Source of the DNA: Spirochaetaceae bacterium | Lineage (GTDB): Bacteria; Spirochaetota; Spirochaetia; SZUA-6; Bin103 | Length of the DNA stretch: 6,256 bases | Direction: 5' to 3' | Assembly (NCBI GenBank): GCA_026710565.1 | Contig: JAPOQV010000194.1 | Location: 1 to 6,256 of the forward strand | Shown here: positions 1 to 5,088 of the stretch, piece after piece | Numbering within the stretch: position 1 is the stretch's first letter | Layout: the number at the start of each line of letters is the position of its first letter | Notes under the pieces: model-generated | Database searches by the model: none | Told to the model about the DNA's origin: nothing | What the model saw: the letters and a program-made list of their open reading frames with translations, nothing else | Translations under genes and position numbers: made by a program

Positions 1-234
1 CCACGGTCCCCCGGTCCACTGGTCGGCGCCGCACGCGCTGTACCAGAGCCTGAACAGGCCGTCGTCCTCCAGCACGCAGCTCCAGCCGATGGAGAACGCC
101 TCCCACGGATGCTCGGAGACCAGCACCGGGCCGGGCAGCTTGACCGGCGGGTTGACGGTCAGCTCGACGTCCTGCGCCGTGTCGATGAAGCGATGGTCGA
201 TGAAGAGCTGCTTGCGATTGCCGACATTCAGCAC
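1..234 (-). CDS. Predicted beta-propeller glycosidase-like protein, N-terminal part (runs off left edge)
   Basis: This is an open frame on the minus strand, uninterrupted to the window edge (78 codons seen). The protein begins MLNVGNRKQLFIDHRFID, followed by NPPVKLPGPVLV, HPWEAF, then VLEDDGLFRLWYSACG. From memory, an LFIDxRFI start followed by 'NPP' and 'EDDG..RLWY' is typical of large uncharacterised proteins of glycan-degrading bacteria with a GH32/GH43-like five-bladed propeller; no catalytic residue can be checked because most of the gene is missing. An in-frame stop lies at 256-258, so the start must be close by. I chose GTG at 232-234 because GAGGTGA (242-248) sits 7 bases ahead of it; GTG at 238-240 is possible but only 1 base from that site. 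No signal peptide is visible. It is divergent from the lipoprotein gene and on the same strand as the sulfatase operon, so it may belong to the same glycan programme (inference). Confidence 0.68.
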   Translation of the reverse strand, partial: MLNVGNRKQLFIDHRFIDTAQDVELTVNPPVKLPGPVLVSEHPWEAFSIGWSCVLEDDGLFRLWYSACGADQWTGGPW

Positions 235-241
235 GGTCACC

Positions 242-248
242 TCACCTC
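242..248 (-). promoter_or_regulatory. Strong ribosome binding site deciding the GTG start at 234
   Basis: Read on the minus strand the bases are GAGGTGA, seven consecutive matches to the Shine-Dalgarno consensus. The spacing is 7 bases to the GTG at 232-234 but only 1 base to the GTG at 238-240, which is why the shorter start is preferred. Confidence 0.6.
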
Positions 249-259
249 TGAAGCTTCAG
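248..259. repeat. 12-bp perfect palindrome CTGAAGCTTCAG
   Basis: The two halves CTGAAG and CTTCAG are exact reverse complements with no spacer. It touches the ribosome binding site of the minus-strand gene starting at 234. A protein binding here would cover the start of that gene's leader, so a repressor operator is a reasonable guess, but a single 12-bp palindrome can also arise by chance. No second copy was noticed in the window. Confidence 0.4.
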
Positions 260-371
260 GGTACCGCGGGTCGGGGGTGCGGCTCCAGGGACCGATGCGG
301 TAACTTCCGGTCGTGGGAGCGAACCATCGCGCGGTTGTCGTCACCGGCGGCCTTCCCAGGGAGTCGAGCTT

Positions 372-384
372 GCCGCGAAGCGGC
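372..384. repeat. Small GC hairpin GCCGC-GAA-GCGGC
   Basis: Five-base arms (372-376 and 380-384) flank a GAA triloop. It lies in the gap between the divergent genes with no T-run on either side, so it does not look like an intrinsic terminator. It may be a folded leader element or a chance product of high GC. Confidence 0.25.
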
Positions 385-391
385 GCCGCCG

Positions 392-420
392 TTGACGCGC
401 GCACAAGTGCGCAGGCAAAT
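392..420 (+). promoter_or_regulatory. Candidate promoter with operator palindrome in the spacer, for the lipoprotein gene
   Basis: TTGACG (392-397) matches five of six bases of a sigma-70 -35 box. Seventeen bases later is GCAAAT (415-420), a weak -10 match (three of six). The spacer contains the perfect inverted repeat GCGCAC-AA-GTGCGC (399-412). A palindrome between -35 and -10 is a classic repressor position (established knowledge). The predicted start of transcription would be near 427, leaving a leader of about 19 bases before the ATG at 446. The weak -10 box is the main doubt. Confidence 0.38.
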
Positions 421-445
421 TCGGCCCGCAGGGGATGACTGCAAC

Positions 446-1138
446 ATGAGGAAACTCCTGTTGGCATGTGCTCTTGGCACCTTGTTCATGATGTCCTGCG
501 AGTCGATCCGTGTGCCCACCACGATCGCCGCGATGACACTGACGGGCTATCCCGACATTCACGGCGAGATAATCGCGTCTCTCGATAGGGCGATGGCTAT
601 CGTCGACGCCGCTGCGGCACGTGATGGCGGACGGGATTCCCGGTACGCGACTCTCAGACGGGCGCTGCGACGGCAGAGAGACATGTCCAGGAGGTGCTCG
701 CTCCGTCAGAACTGCGGCGATGTGGTGACAGAGAAAGAACGGGAGGAGATCGACTCTCTGTTCATGGACGACCCTGAGTTGGACGCTGCATTTGGAAAAG
801 AAGCCGATGCCCTTGCGGCAGTGTGGGCCGCCATACCGACGATCGAAGTCATCGTGCAGGATTTCGACGAGAACTGCAGACCGGTAGGGGAACGACATAC
901 CGTGCATTCGGGACACGGCACTATCGATGTGGGCTACGGACCACTTACTTCCGAGGAGTTTCTTCGAAATCTTCAGGCGCTGACGTACGAACCGCAACGT
1001 GGCTTCCATGCCGATGAGCACTGGTGCCAGTTCGAGTTCGGTAGTGCGAGGACGGCGTCGAGTCGTCAGGTCGAGTATTTCCTTGACGCTTTCGATGTCT
1101 CCGGCGGTGACACAAACTGGGTGTGGTGGTGGCAGTAA
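446..1138 (+). CDS. Predicted lipoprotein of unknown function
   Basis: This 230-residue protein is one I do not recognise. It opens with a lipoprotein-type signal: a basic MRK, a hydrophobic stretch LLLACALGTLF and a relaxed lipobox MMSC, placing the lipidated cysteine at residue 18; Met at -3 is not the classic Leu. The mature part has four further cysteines (84, 90, 144, 194), enough for two disulfides, which suits an exported protein. Residues 45-130 look mainly helical with a strongly basic patch around 65-83 (RRALRRQR); residues 131-200 look more beta-like; the end is strikingly Trp-rich, NWVWWWQ. The start is the ATG at 446 because the signal peptide begins there and AGGGG (430-434) lies 11 bases upstream; the frame is open further upstream but only as antisense to the neighbouring gene. 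By eye, base composition is less GC-rich than the operon, hinting at an accessory or acquired gene. It has no operon partner. Confidence 0.72.
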   Translation: MRKLLLACALGTLFMMSCESIRVPTTIAAMTLTGYPDIHGEIIASLDRAMAIVDAAAARDGGRDSRYATLRRALRRQRDMSRRCSLRQNCGDVVTEKEREEIDSLFMDDPELDAAFGKEADALAAVWAAIPTIEVIVQDFDENCRPVGERHTVHSGHGTIDVGYGPLTSEEFLRNLQALTYEPQRGFHADEHWCQFEFGSARTASSRQVEYFLDAFDVSGGDTNWVWWWQ

Positions 1139-1191
1139 CGGCCGCTACCTCCAGATCCCGTAGCTTTCGGGAGTCTGTGTCAACCCAACAG

Positions 1192-1209
1192 TACATCTGC
1201 TACATCTGC
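1192..1209. repeat. 9-bp perfect tandem duplication (TACATCTGC x2)
   Basis: TACATCTGC occurs at 1192-1200 and again at 1201-1209 without interruption. On the minus strand the junction creates the TAG stop (1200-1202) that ends the reading frame of the sulfatase-like fragment, so the duplication may be part of its decay, for example replication slippage or an insertion scar. Confidence 0.5.
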
Positions 1210-1279
1210 CCGTCACCGTCGAGCATCGCGCCGTCGCCGGGACCGAGGCAACAGTTGATCAGGCAGGACGCAGTGAGCG
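1200..1279 (-). pseudogene. Remnant of a sulfatase C-terminus (paralogous to the gene at 2700-4196)
   Basis: Bases 1212-1279 align with 2781-2849, inside the intact sulfatase gene, with 58 of 69 positions identical by hand count and one single-base gap. The match includes an exact run CCGTCGAGCATCGCG. In the minus-strand frame the fragment reads CLINCC...GDGAMLDGDGQM and stops, against WLIDWC...GDDAMLDGDDLA in the intact protein (about residues 455-475), so both sequence and reading frame are preserved. The one-base gap shifts the frame on the N-terminal side, and nothing convincing aligns beyond it. The fragment lies past the end of the operon in the same orientation. It is either a partial duplication or the last trace of a second sulfatase gene. 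Similarity this specific in both DNA and protein is unlikely to be chance, though the piece is short. Confidence 0.6.
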
Positions 1280-1342
1280 CCGGCGGCCAGGAGGCTTGTA
1301 GGGTCAAGGCTGGCAGCTTGGTGGTGACTTGCTCGTCCACGC

Positions 1343-1478
1343 TCAGACATGTGCGATCCGTTGCACCAGGGTCGTCTTGCCGCCTTGCCGCGGGCTCATG
1401 ATGCGCACCACGTCCGCGACCGAATCACGGACGCGCTTGCGCCAGTGCGCGCGGGTAGCAGGACGGGTCGGCGTCCAT
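1343..1478 (-). pseudogene. Frameshifted fragment of an AAA_14/DUF4143-type P-loop ATPase
   Basis: Read on the minus strand, ATG at 1476-1478 begins MDADPSCYPRALAQARP and then hits a TGA. The next frame carries straight on with KRVRDSVADVVRIMSPRQGG, then KTTLVQRIAHV, and stops at 1343-1345. The stretch PRQxGKTTL preceded by a hydrophobic strand is the Walker A region of the AAA_14 family (ATPases often followed by DUF4143, typically starting 'YPR.L...'). A single frameshift near the middle would join the two parts in the expected order. Everything after Walker A (Walker B, C-terminal domain; the family is usually near 400 residues) is absent. These genes are common accessory cargo in bacterial genomes. 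It is not functional as seen. The family call rests on one motif plus its flanks. Confidence 0.48.
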
Positions 1479-1484
1479 CCTCCG

Positions 1485-1526
1485 GTTGTCACAGCGTCTG
1501 ATTGACGTTGTGCCAGCGTCCAATCG
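1485..1526. repeat. Two-copy imperfect direct repeat, 22-bp period
   Basis: The 20 bases at 1485-1504 and at 1507-1526 share 15 positions, with the core CAGCGTC and the leading GTTGT identical. A 22-bp period is two helical turns, compatible with side-by-side protein binding. It sits just upstream of the ATPase fragment on the minus strand and may be that gene's old control region. With two copies only, chance cannot be excluded. Confidence 0.3.
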
Positions 1527-1561
1527 CTTTGTAAGGGAGCGTTCAGTCGCCGTTCAGGAGT

Positions 1562-1578
1562 GCCCCGTCCGTCGGGGC
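1562..1578 (-). terminator. GC-rich hairpin after the operon's last gene
   Basis: GCCCCG (1562-1567) and CGGGGC (1573-1578) form a six-base all-GC stem around a five-base loop, beginning 11 bases beyond the stop of the sialidase-type gene. The position suits a transcription terminator or an RNA 3' end stabiliser. No T-run follows on the minus strand, so it is not a textbook intrinsic terminator. Confidence 0.38.
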
Positions 1579-1588
1579 CGGCGCTTCT

Positions 1589-2689
1589 TCAACCGTCGGG
1601 TGGGCTGAAGGCGGTGGCGGCGATGTGGGTCTGCGGCCGCTCGGCGGTGCACCAGAAGTAGGTGGTGACCAGCCGGCCGTCGGGGCGCTGGAACAGCCTG
1701 GGGTAGCCCAGGTCGGGGAAGCCGTTGGCCGACCGGAAGTCGTCACGCAGCACCTGTGGCGCGCTCCAGGTCGCTCCGCCGTCGCCGCTGTAGCGGGCCT
1801 GCATCTGGCGGTCGGTCCGGTTGCCGTACACCGTGCACAGCCGGCCGTCGCTCATGCGCACCAGGGACGGCGGGTTGCCGTTCCATTCGTTGGCAACCTC
1901 GGTGCGGGTGATCCGTGACAGGAACGACCACGTGGCGCCGTCGTCGGTGGAGTGGAAGCAATCGATCCAGTTGTGCTCCGCCGACTTGCGGCGGGCGGCG
2001 GCGATCAGGCGGGTGGGCGACAGCCGTACCGGCGCTGGCATCGCCGCCCGGTGGGGATCCTCCCACGGCACCGCCCAGGCGACGAACCGGAAGCTCATGC
2101 CGCCGTCGCCGGTACGCGCCAGGAAGGTCTTCTCCTCGAGGGAGATGCCGAGCTCGTTCGGCTCCTTCTTGCGGCGCCGCACGGTCAGGAACAGCGACAG
2201 CTCGCGCGGGCCGTCGACGACGTAGGCGGTGCGCGCCGTGAACTCCTTGCCGGCGAGCTCCGGGTGGTCGAGCAGTCCCGTGAACGCGTGCGGCCCGTGC
2301 CAGGAGGCTCCCCGGTCGTCGGAGTGGAACCAGCGCGCCGCGCGGTTGCCGTGGTAGCCGGCGCCCTCGGCGCGGAGCACGAACCCCTCGCCCGAGAAGT
2401 CGAGCCCGCTCGTGAGCGGCTGCGCTTCCGCCGTATTCAGGTTGCCCGCGAAGCCGGACGGCTTCCAGGTCGTCCACGACGCGCCGCCGTCGGTGCTGCG
2501 CGCCAAGTGCGACTCGAACGGCCGGTCGTACGTGCACTGATGGCCCTTGTCGGCCTGTAGGAACGTGCCGCGCGTGAAGCCGATCAACAGCTCGTCTTCC
2601 CACTGCCAGGTGGGACCGTTGCCGCCGTTGTTGGCCGGCGTCGAGGCCCAGAATCCGGGGTCGTGGTAGACGATGACATGCTCTGACAT
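1589..2689 (-). CDS. Sialidase/BNR-repeat beta-propeller enzyme
   Basis: This 366-residue protein has five Asp-box (BNR) motifs of the form SxDxGxxW: STDGGASW (65-72), SDDRGASW (123-130), TGDGGMSF (193-200, degenerate), STDDGATW (247-254) and SGDGGATW (301-308). Their regular spacing indicates a six-bladed sialidase-fold propeller. The N-terminus, with VYHDPGFWASTPANNGG and WEDELLIGFTRGTF, resembles uncharacterised 'sialidase family' proteins that often sit beside sulfatases; I could not confirm the catalytic Arg triad, Tyr/Glu pair or a FRIP motif, so true sialidase activity is unproven and another exo-glycosidase or lyase role is possible. No signal peptide or membrane segment is seen, so it is predicted cytoplasmic. 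The ATG at 2689 follows AGGAGA with 5 bases between; that site overlaps the sulfatase stop, implying coupled translation. It is the last gene of the operon and probably acts on the sugar freed of sulfate by its neighbour (inference). Confidence 0.85.
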   Translation of the reverse strand: MSEHVIVYHDPGFWASTPANNGGNGPTWQWEDELLIGFTRGTFLQADKGHQCTYDRPFESHLARSTDGGASWTTWKPSGFAGNLNTAEAQPLTSGLDFSGEGFVLRAEGAGYHGNRAARWFHSDDRGASWHGPHAFTGLLDHPELAGKEFTARTAYVVDGPRELSLFLTVRRRKKEPNELGISLEEKTFLARTGDGGMSFRFVAWAVPWEDPHRAAMPAPVRLSPTRLIAAARRKSAEHNWIDCFHSTDDGATWSFLSRITRTEVANEWNGNPPSLVRMSDGRLCTVYGNRTDRQMQARYSGDGGATWSAPQVLRDDFRSANGFPDLGYPRLFQRPDGRLVTTYFWCTAERPQTHIAATAFSPPDG

Positions 2690-2694
2690 GGGGG

Positions 2695-2700
2695 TCTCCT
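2695..2700 (-). promoter_or_regulatory. Ribosome binding site overlapping the sulfatase stop codon
   Basis: On the minus strand the sequence runs TACTGAGGAGACCCCCATG: the TGA ends the sulfatase, its last base opens AGGAGA, and the ATG of the sialidase-type gene follows after 5 bases. Ribosomes ending one gene are placed to begin the next, so the two enzymes are likely made together. Confidence 0.65.
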
Positions 2701-4196
2701 CAGTAATACCGGCGCCCGAACGGCGAGTAGGCGGGGGGCGGCCGGCGGAAGTGCGGCCGCGCGTCGGCAGCGGCCAGGTCGTCGCCGTCGAGCATCGCGT
2801 CGTCGCCGTGACGGCGGCACCAGTCGATCAGCCACGAGCGCAGCGAGCGGAGTTGGGACGCGGCCGGCTCGGACGCCGATCCGGACAGATCGCACAGCTC
2901 GTGCGGGTCGGCGTCCAAATCGAAGAGCTCCTCGACCCCACCGTCCTGGTGGTAGAGGTACTTCCAGCGCCGGTCGCGCACCATGTACTGCTGCCGGGGG
3001 GCGTCGTGGCACTGGGCGACCAGTACATCCCGCACGGGCCCGCCGCCGCGCAGCATCCCGGAAAGGTCGTAGCCGTCGATCCCCGCCGGCACCGGCGCCC
3101 CTGCGGCTGCCAGCAAGGTCGGCATCAGGTCGTGCAATCCCACCAGTCCCTCTTCGCGGCGGCCCTCCGGCAGCGCCCCCGGCTGGCTGGCGATCAGCGG
3201 CACGCGCGCCGAGCCTTCGTAGAAGACCTCCTTGAGGTACTGCCTGAAGTCGCCCAGCATCTCGCCGTGGTCGGCGGTGAACACCACCAGCGTGTCCTCG
3301 CGCAGGCCGCGCTGCTCCAGGAAGTCCAGCAGCCGGCCCACCTGCAGGTCCTGGAAGGTGACCAGCCCGTAGTAGTGAGCCTTGATCGTGCGCTGCGCCG
3401 CCGGGGAGAGCTTGTTCCACTCGTATTCGGCCGGCCGGCTGACGAGCGGGGTCAGGCCACGCTCGGCCAGAAGGTCGATGCTGCCGACCGGAGCGGGCAT
3501 CTGCCGCGGATCGTAGCGGGCGTCGAACGGCCTGGGCGGATCGAAGGCAGTGTGCGGCTTGGGAAACGATGCGAACAGAAAGAACGGATGTTCCCGGTGT
3601 TCCTGCAGGTGCCGGTCCAGGTGATGGATGGCGCGGGTGGCCACCCAGGCGTCCACATAGTGCTCGGCGGGCATCTCGCTGGCCGACGCGAACACGTCGT
3701 TGTTGCCCAGGCCGTTGGCGCGTGAGTAGCCGCCCCAGCCGACCTCGTGCAGGTAGTCGAGGTAGTCCTCCAGGCCGCGCAGCCGCCCCTCCGGGTCCCA
3801 CGTGCCCAGCGCCCGGCCCGATTCCGCCACCTCCGTCACCTGGAAGCCGTGCGTGACGCGCGGCTCTCCGGGCGGTGCGTACGGCAGGTAATGCAGCTTG
3901 CCGGTGGCGTAGGTGCGGTAGCCGGCCGCCGCCAGCTCGGCCGGCAGCAGCGGGAAGCCGGGGAGGATGGCGCCCTCGTTGTTCTTGGTGCCCGTGCAGC
4001 GGTGCGGGTAGCAGCCGGTGGCGAGCGCCGCCCGAGCCGGGACGCAGATGGGCGCCGGGGTGTAGCAGGCGGTGCAGTTGACACCGCTGCTCGCCAGCCG
4101 GTCCAGGTTGGGCGTTTCGATCACGGGGTTGCCGTTGCAGGCCAGCGCGTCGGCGCGGAGCTGGTCGGCCATGATCAGCAGGATGTTCGTGGGCAT
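2700..4196 (-). CDS. Cys-type sulfatase (alkaline phosphatase superfamily, S1 family)
   Basis: This 498-residue enzyme is expected to hydrolyse a sulfate ester on a sugar or small molecule. The signature CVPARAALATG (51-61) contains Cys51-x-Pro-x-Arg55, in which the Cys is converted to the catalytic formylglycine by a maturase (FGE or anSME) not encoded here. Other active-site parts: the metal-binding start ILLIMADQLRAD (Asp11), GKLHY (Lys100, His102), KPHTAFDPP (His215), FTADHGEM (Asp309, His310) and Lys322 in LKEVFYEGSARVPLI. The C-terminus has the usual KYLYH...ELFDLDADPHELCDLSG. The 'MADQ' form and overall length recall choline-sulfatase-like and many glycan sulfatases; the substrate cannot be read from the sequence. 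No signal peptide is visible, unlike most glycan sulfatases, so it is predicted cytoplasmic. The ATG at 4196 has GGAG about 7 bases upstream and lies 19 bp after the permease 2 stop. A short degenerate copy of its C-terminus lies at 1200-1279. Confidence 0.93.
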   Translation of the reverse strand: MPTNILLIMADQLRADALACNGNPVIETPNLDRLASSGVNCTACYTPAPICVPARAALATGCYPHRCTGTKNNEGAILPGFPLLPAELAAAGYRTYATGKLHYLPYAPPGEPRVTHGFQVTEVAESGRALGTWDPEGRLRGLEDYLDYLHEVGWGGYSRANGLGNNDVFASASEMPAEHYVDAWVATRAIHHLDRHLQEHREHPFFLFASFPKPHTAFDPPRPFDARYDPRQMPAPVGSIDLLAERGLTPLVSRPAEYEWNKLSPAAQRTIKAHYYGLVTFQDLQVGRLLDFLEQRGLREDTLVVFTADHGEMLGDFRQYLKEVFYEGSARVPLIASQPGALPEGRREEGLVGLHDLMPTLLAAAGAPVPAGIDGYDLSGMLRGGGPVRDVLVAQCHDAPRQQYMVRDRRWKYLYHQDGGVEELFDLDADPHELCDLSGSASEPAASQLRSLRSWLIDWCRRHGDDAMLDGDDLAAADARPHFRRPPPAYSPFGRRYY

Positions 4197-4215
4197 GGGT
4201 GCTCCGGTGGACAGC

Positions 4216-5088
4216 CTATCCCTTGAGCGACCCGAGTGTGAGCCCCTTGATGAAGTAGCGCTGCAGGAACGGATAGGCGAGGGTGATCGGCATCACGGCC
4301 ACCACCATCGTCGCCAGCTTGATACCTTCGGGATTCTGCATCTGGTACGCCTCGGGGTCGCGCAGGAAGTCCTCGACTTCTCCCCCCTTGACCACCCGGA
4401 CCAGCAGCGCTGGCAGCGTCATCAGCCCCGGCGAGTTGGTGAAGTACACGGAGTCGAACCAGGAGTTCCACTGCGAGACCCCCTCGAACAGGGAGATGGT
4501 GGCCAGGATGGGCAGCGCCAGCGGCAGGTAGATGCGCACGAAGATCGTGAAGTAGCCGGCGCCGTCCATCTTGGCCGACTCCTCCAGCGAGTCGGGAATG
4601 TCGTCGAAGCCGGACATGAAGATGACCAGGTAAAAGAAGGCGAAGAGCTGCGGGATGATGAACACCAGGAAGCTGTCGAGCAGTCCCAGCCGGCGGTAGT
4701 TGAGGTAGGTGGGGATCAGGCCGCCCTGGAAGAACACGGGAATCAGCAGGATCGCCAGGTAGAGCTTCCGGAACGACAGCCGTTTCTTGCGCAGGGCGAA
4801 GCCGGCCATGGCGCAGTTGCAGGTGACCAGCACGACCCCGACGAGCGTGCGGGCGATGGTCACGGAGAAGGCGCCGGCAAGGTTGGGGTCGCGGAACACG
4901 ACGCGGTAGTTGGTCAACGTCCAGCTCGTCGGCCAGAGAAAGGCCGGGCCGAACGGCAGGTTCGCGTTCAGCGAGTTGATCACGGTATAGAAGAACGGAT
5001 AGAGGACGGCGATGCAGAACGCGGTGAGCGTCGCGTAGATCGCCACGTCGCCGGCGCGCTCGCTGCGGGCGTGAAGAACGCCGGCCAT
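4216..5088 (-). CDS. Carbohydrate ABC transporter permease 2 (CUT1, YtcP/AraQ-like)
   Basis: This 290-residue inner-membrane protein has about six hydrophobic spans (near 15-38, 71-98, 107-128, 137-160, 183-203 and 255-276). The EAA loop that docks the transporter ATPase is at 169-193: EESAKMDGAG followed nine residues later by IYLPLALP. The ending AYPFLQRYFIKGLTLGSLKG is characteristic of the YtcP-type half of LplB/YtcP pairs, which import oligosaccharides with a solute-binding lipoprotein and a shared MsmX/UgpC-type ATPase. The frame is open much further upstream, but I place the start at ATG 5086-5088: it gives the family's normal length, and it shares one base with the permease 1 stop (TGATG), a standard translational-coupling arrangement. 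The local ribosome site is weak (GAGAAG, about 11 bases away), consistent with coupling. It should form a heterodimer with permease 1. Confidence 0.93.
   Translation of the reverse strand: MAGVLHARSERAGDVAIYATLTAFCIAVLYPFFYTVINSLNANLPFGPAFLWPTSWTLTNYRVVFRDPNLAGAFSVTIARTLVGVVLVTCNCAMAGFALRKKRLSFRKLYLAILLIPVFFQGGLIPTYLNYRRLGLLDSFLVFIIPQLFAFFYLVIFMSGFDDIPDSLEESAKMDGAGYFTIFVRIYLPLALPILATISLFEGVSQWNSWFDSVYFTNSPGLMTLPALLVRVVKGGEVEDFLRDPEAYQMQNPEGIKLATMVVAVMPITLAYPFLQRYFIKGLTLGSLKG

Larger units (their letters stand above)
1139..1588. other. Gene-free stretch with decayed gene fragments
   Basis: No intact gene is supportable in these 450 bases. Reading the minus strand shows two recognisable pieces of broken genes: a sulfatase C-terminal echo (1200-1279) and a P-loop ATPase fragment (1343-1478). 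Also present are a 9-bp tandem duplication (1192-1209), a two-copy imperfect 22-bp repeat (1485-1526) and a hairpin at 1562-1578. The stretch between 1280 and 1342 holds nothing I recognise. The pattern is of a site where genes have been inserted, lost and eroded downstream of the operon. Confidence 0.55.

Noticed and set aside
89..445. Upstream in-frame extension of the lipoprotein (119 extra codons)
   Set aside because: The first half is antisense to the glycosidase-like gene at 1-234, its composition is not protein-like, and the signal peptide with a ribosome site begins at 446.
1156..1172. Possible terminator hairpin TCCCG...CGGGA after the lipoprotein
   Set aside because: Only a five-base stem with a seven-base loop and no T-run; too weak to annotate.
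1123..1401. Plus-strand small frame of 92 codons after the lipoprotein
   Set aside because: No ribosome site or recognisable motif, and it is antisense to two identifiable gene remnants.
1540..1557. CGTTCAG direct repeat (two copies, 11 bp apart)
   Set aside because: A seven-base repeat with two copies is expected by chance at this scale.
2673..3725. Plus-strand open frame of 350 codons opposite the sulfatase
   Set aside because: No recognisable domain; an antisense shadow rich in Val/Gly/Gln/His, produced by codon bias of the real gene.
2584..3801. Long minus-strand frame (405 codons) overlapping sulfatase and sialidase genes
   Set aside because: Its Arg/Gly/Pro/Ala-rich translation is the usual shadow of a GC-rich gene; the overlapping frame has full sulfatase motifs.
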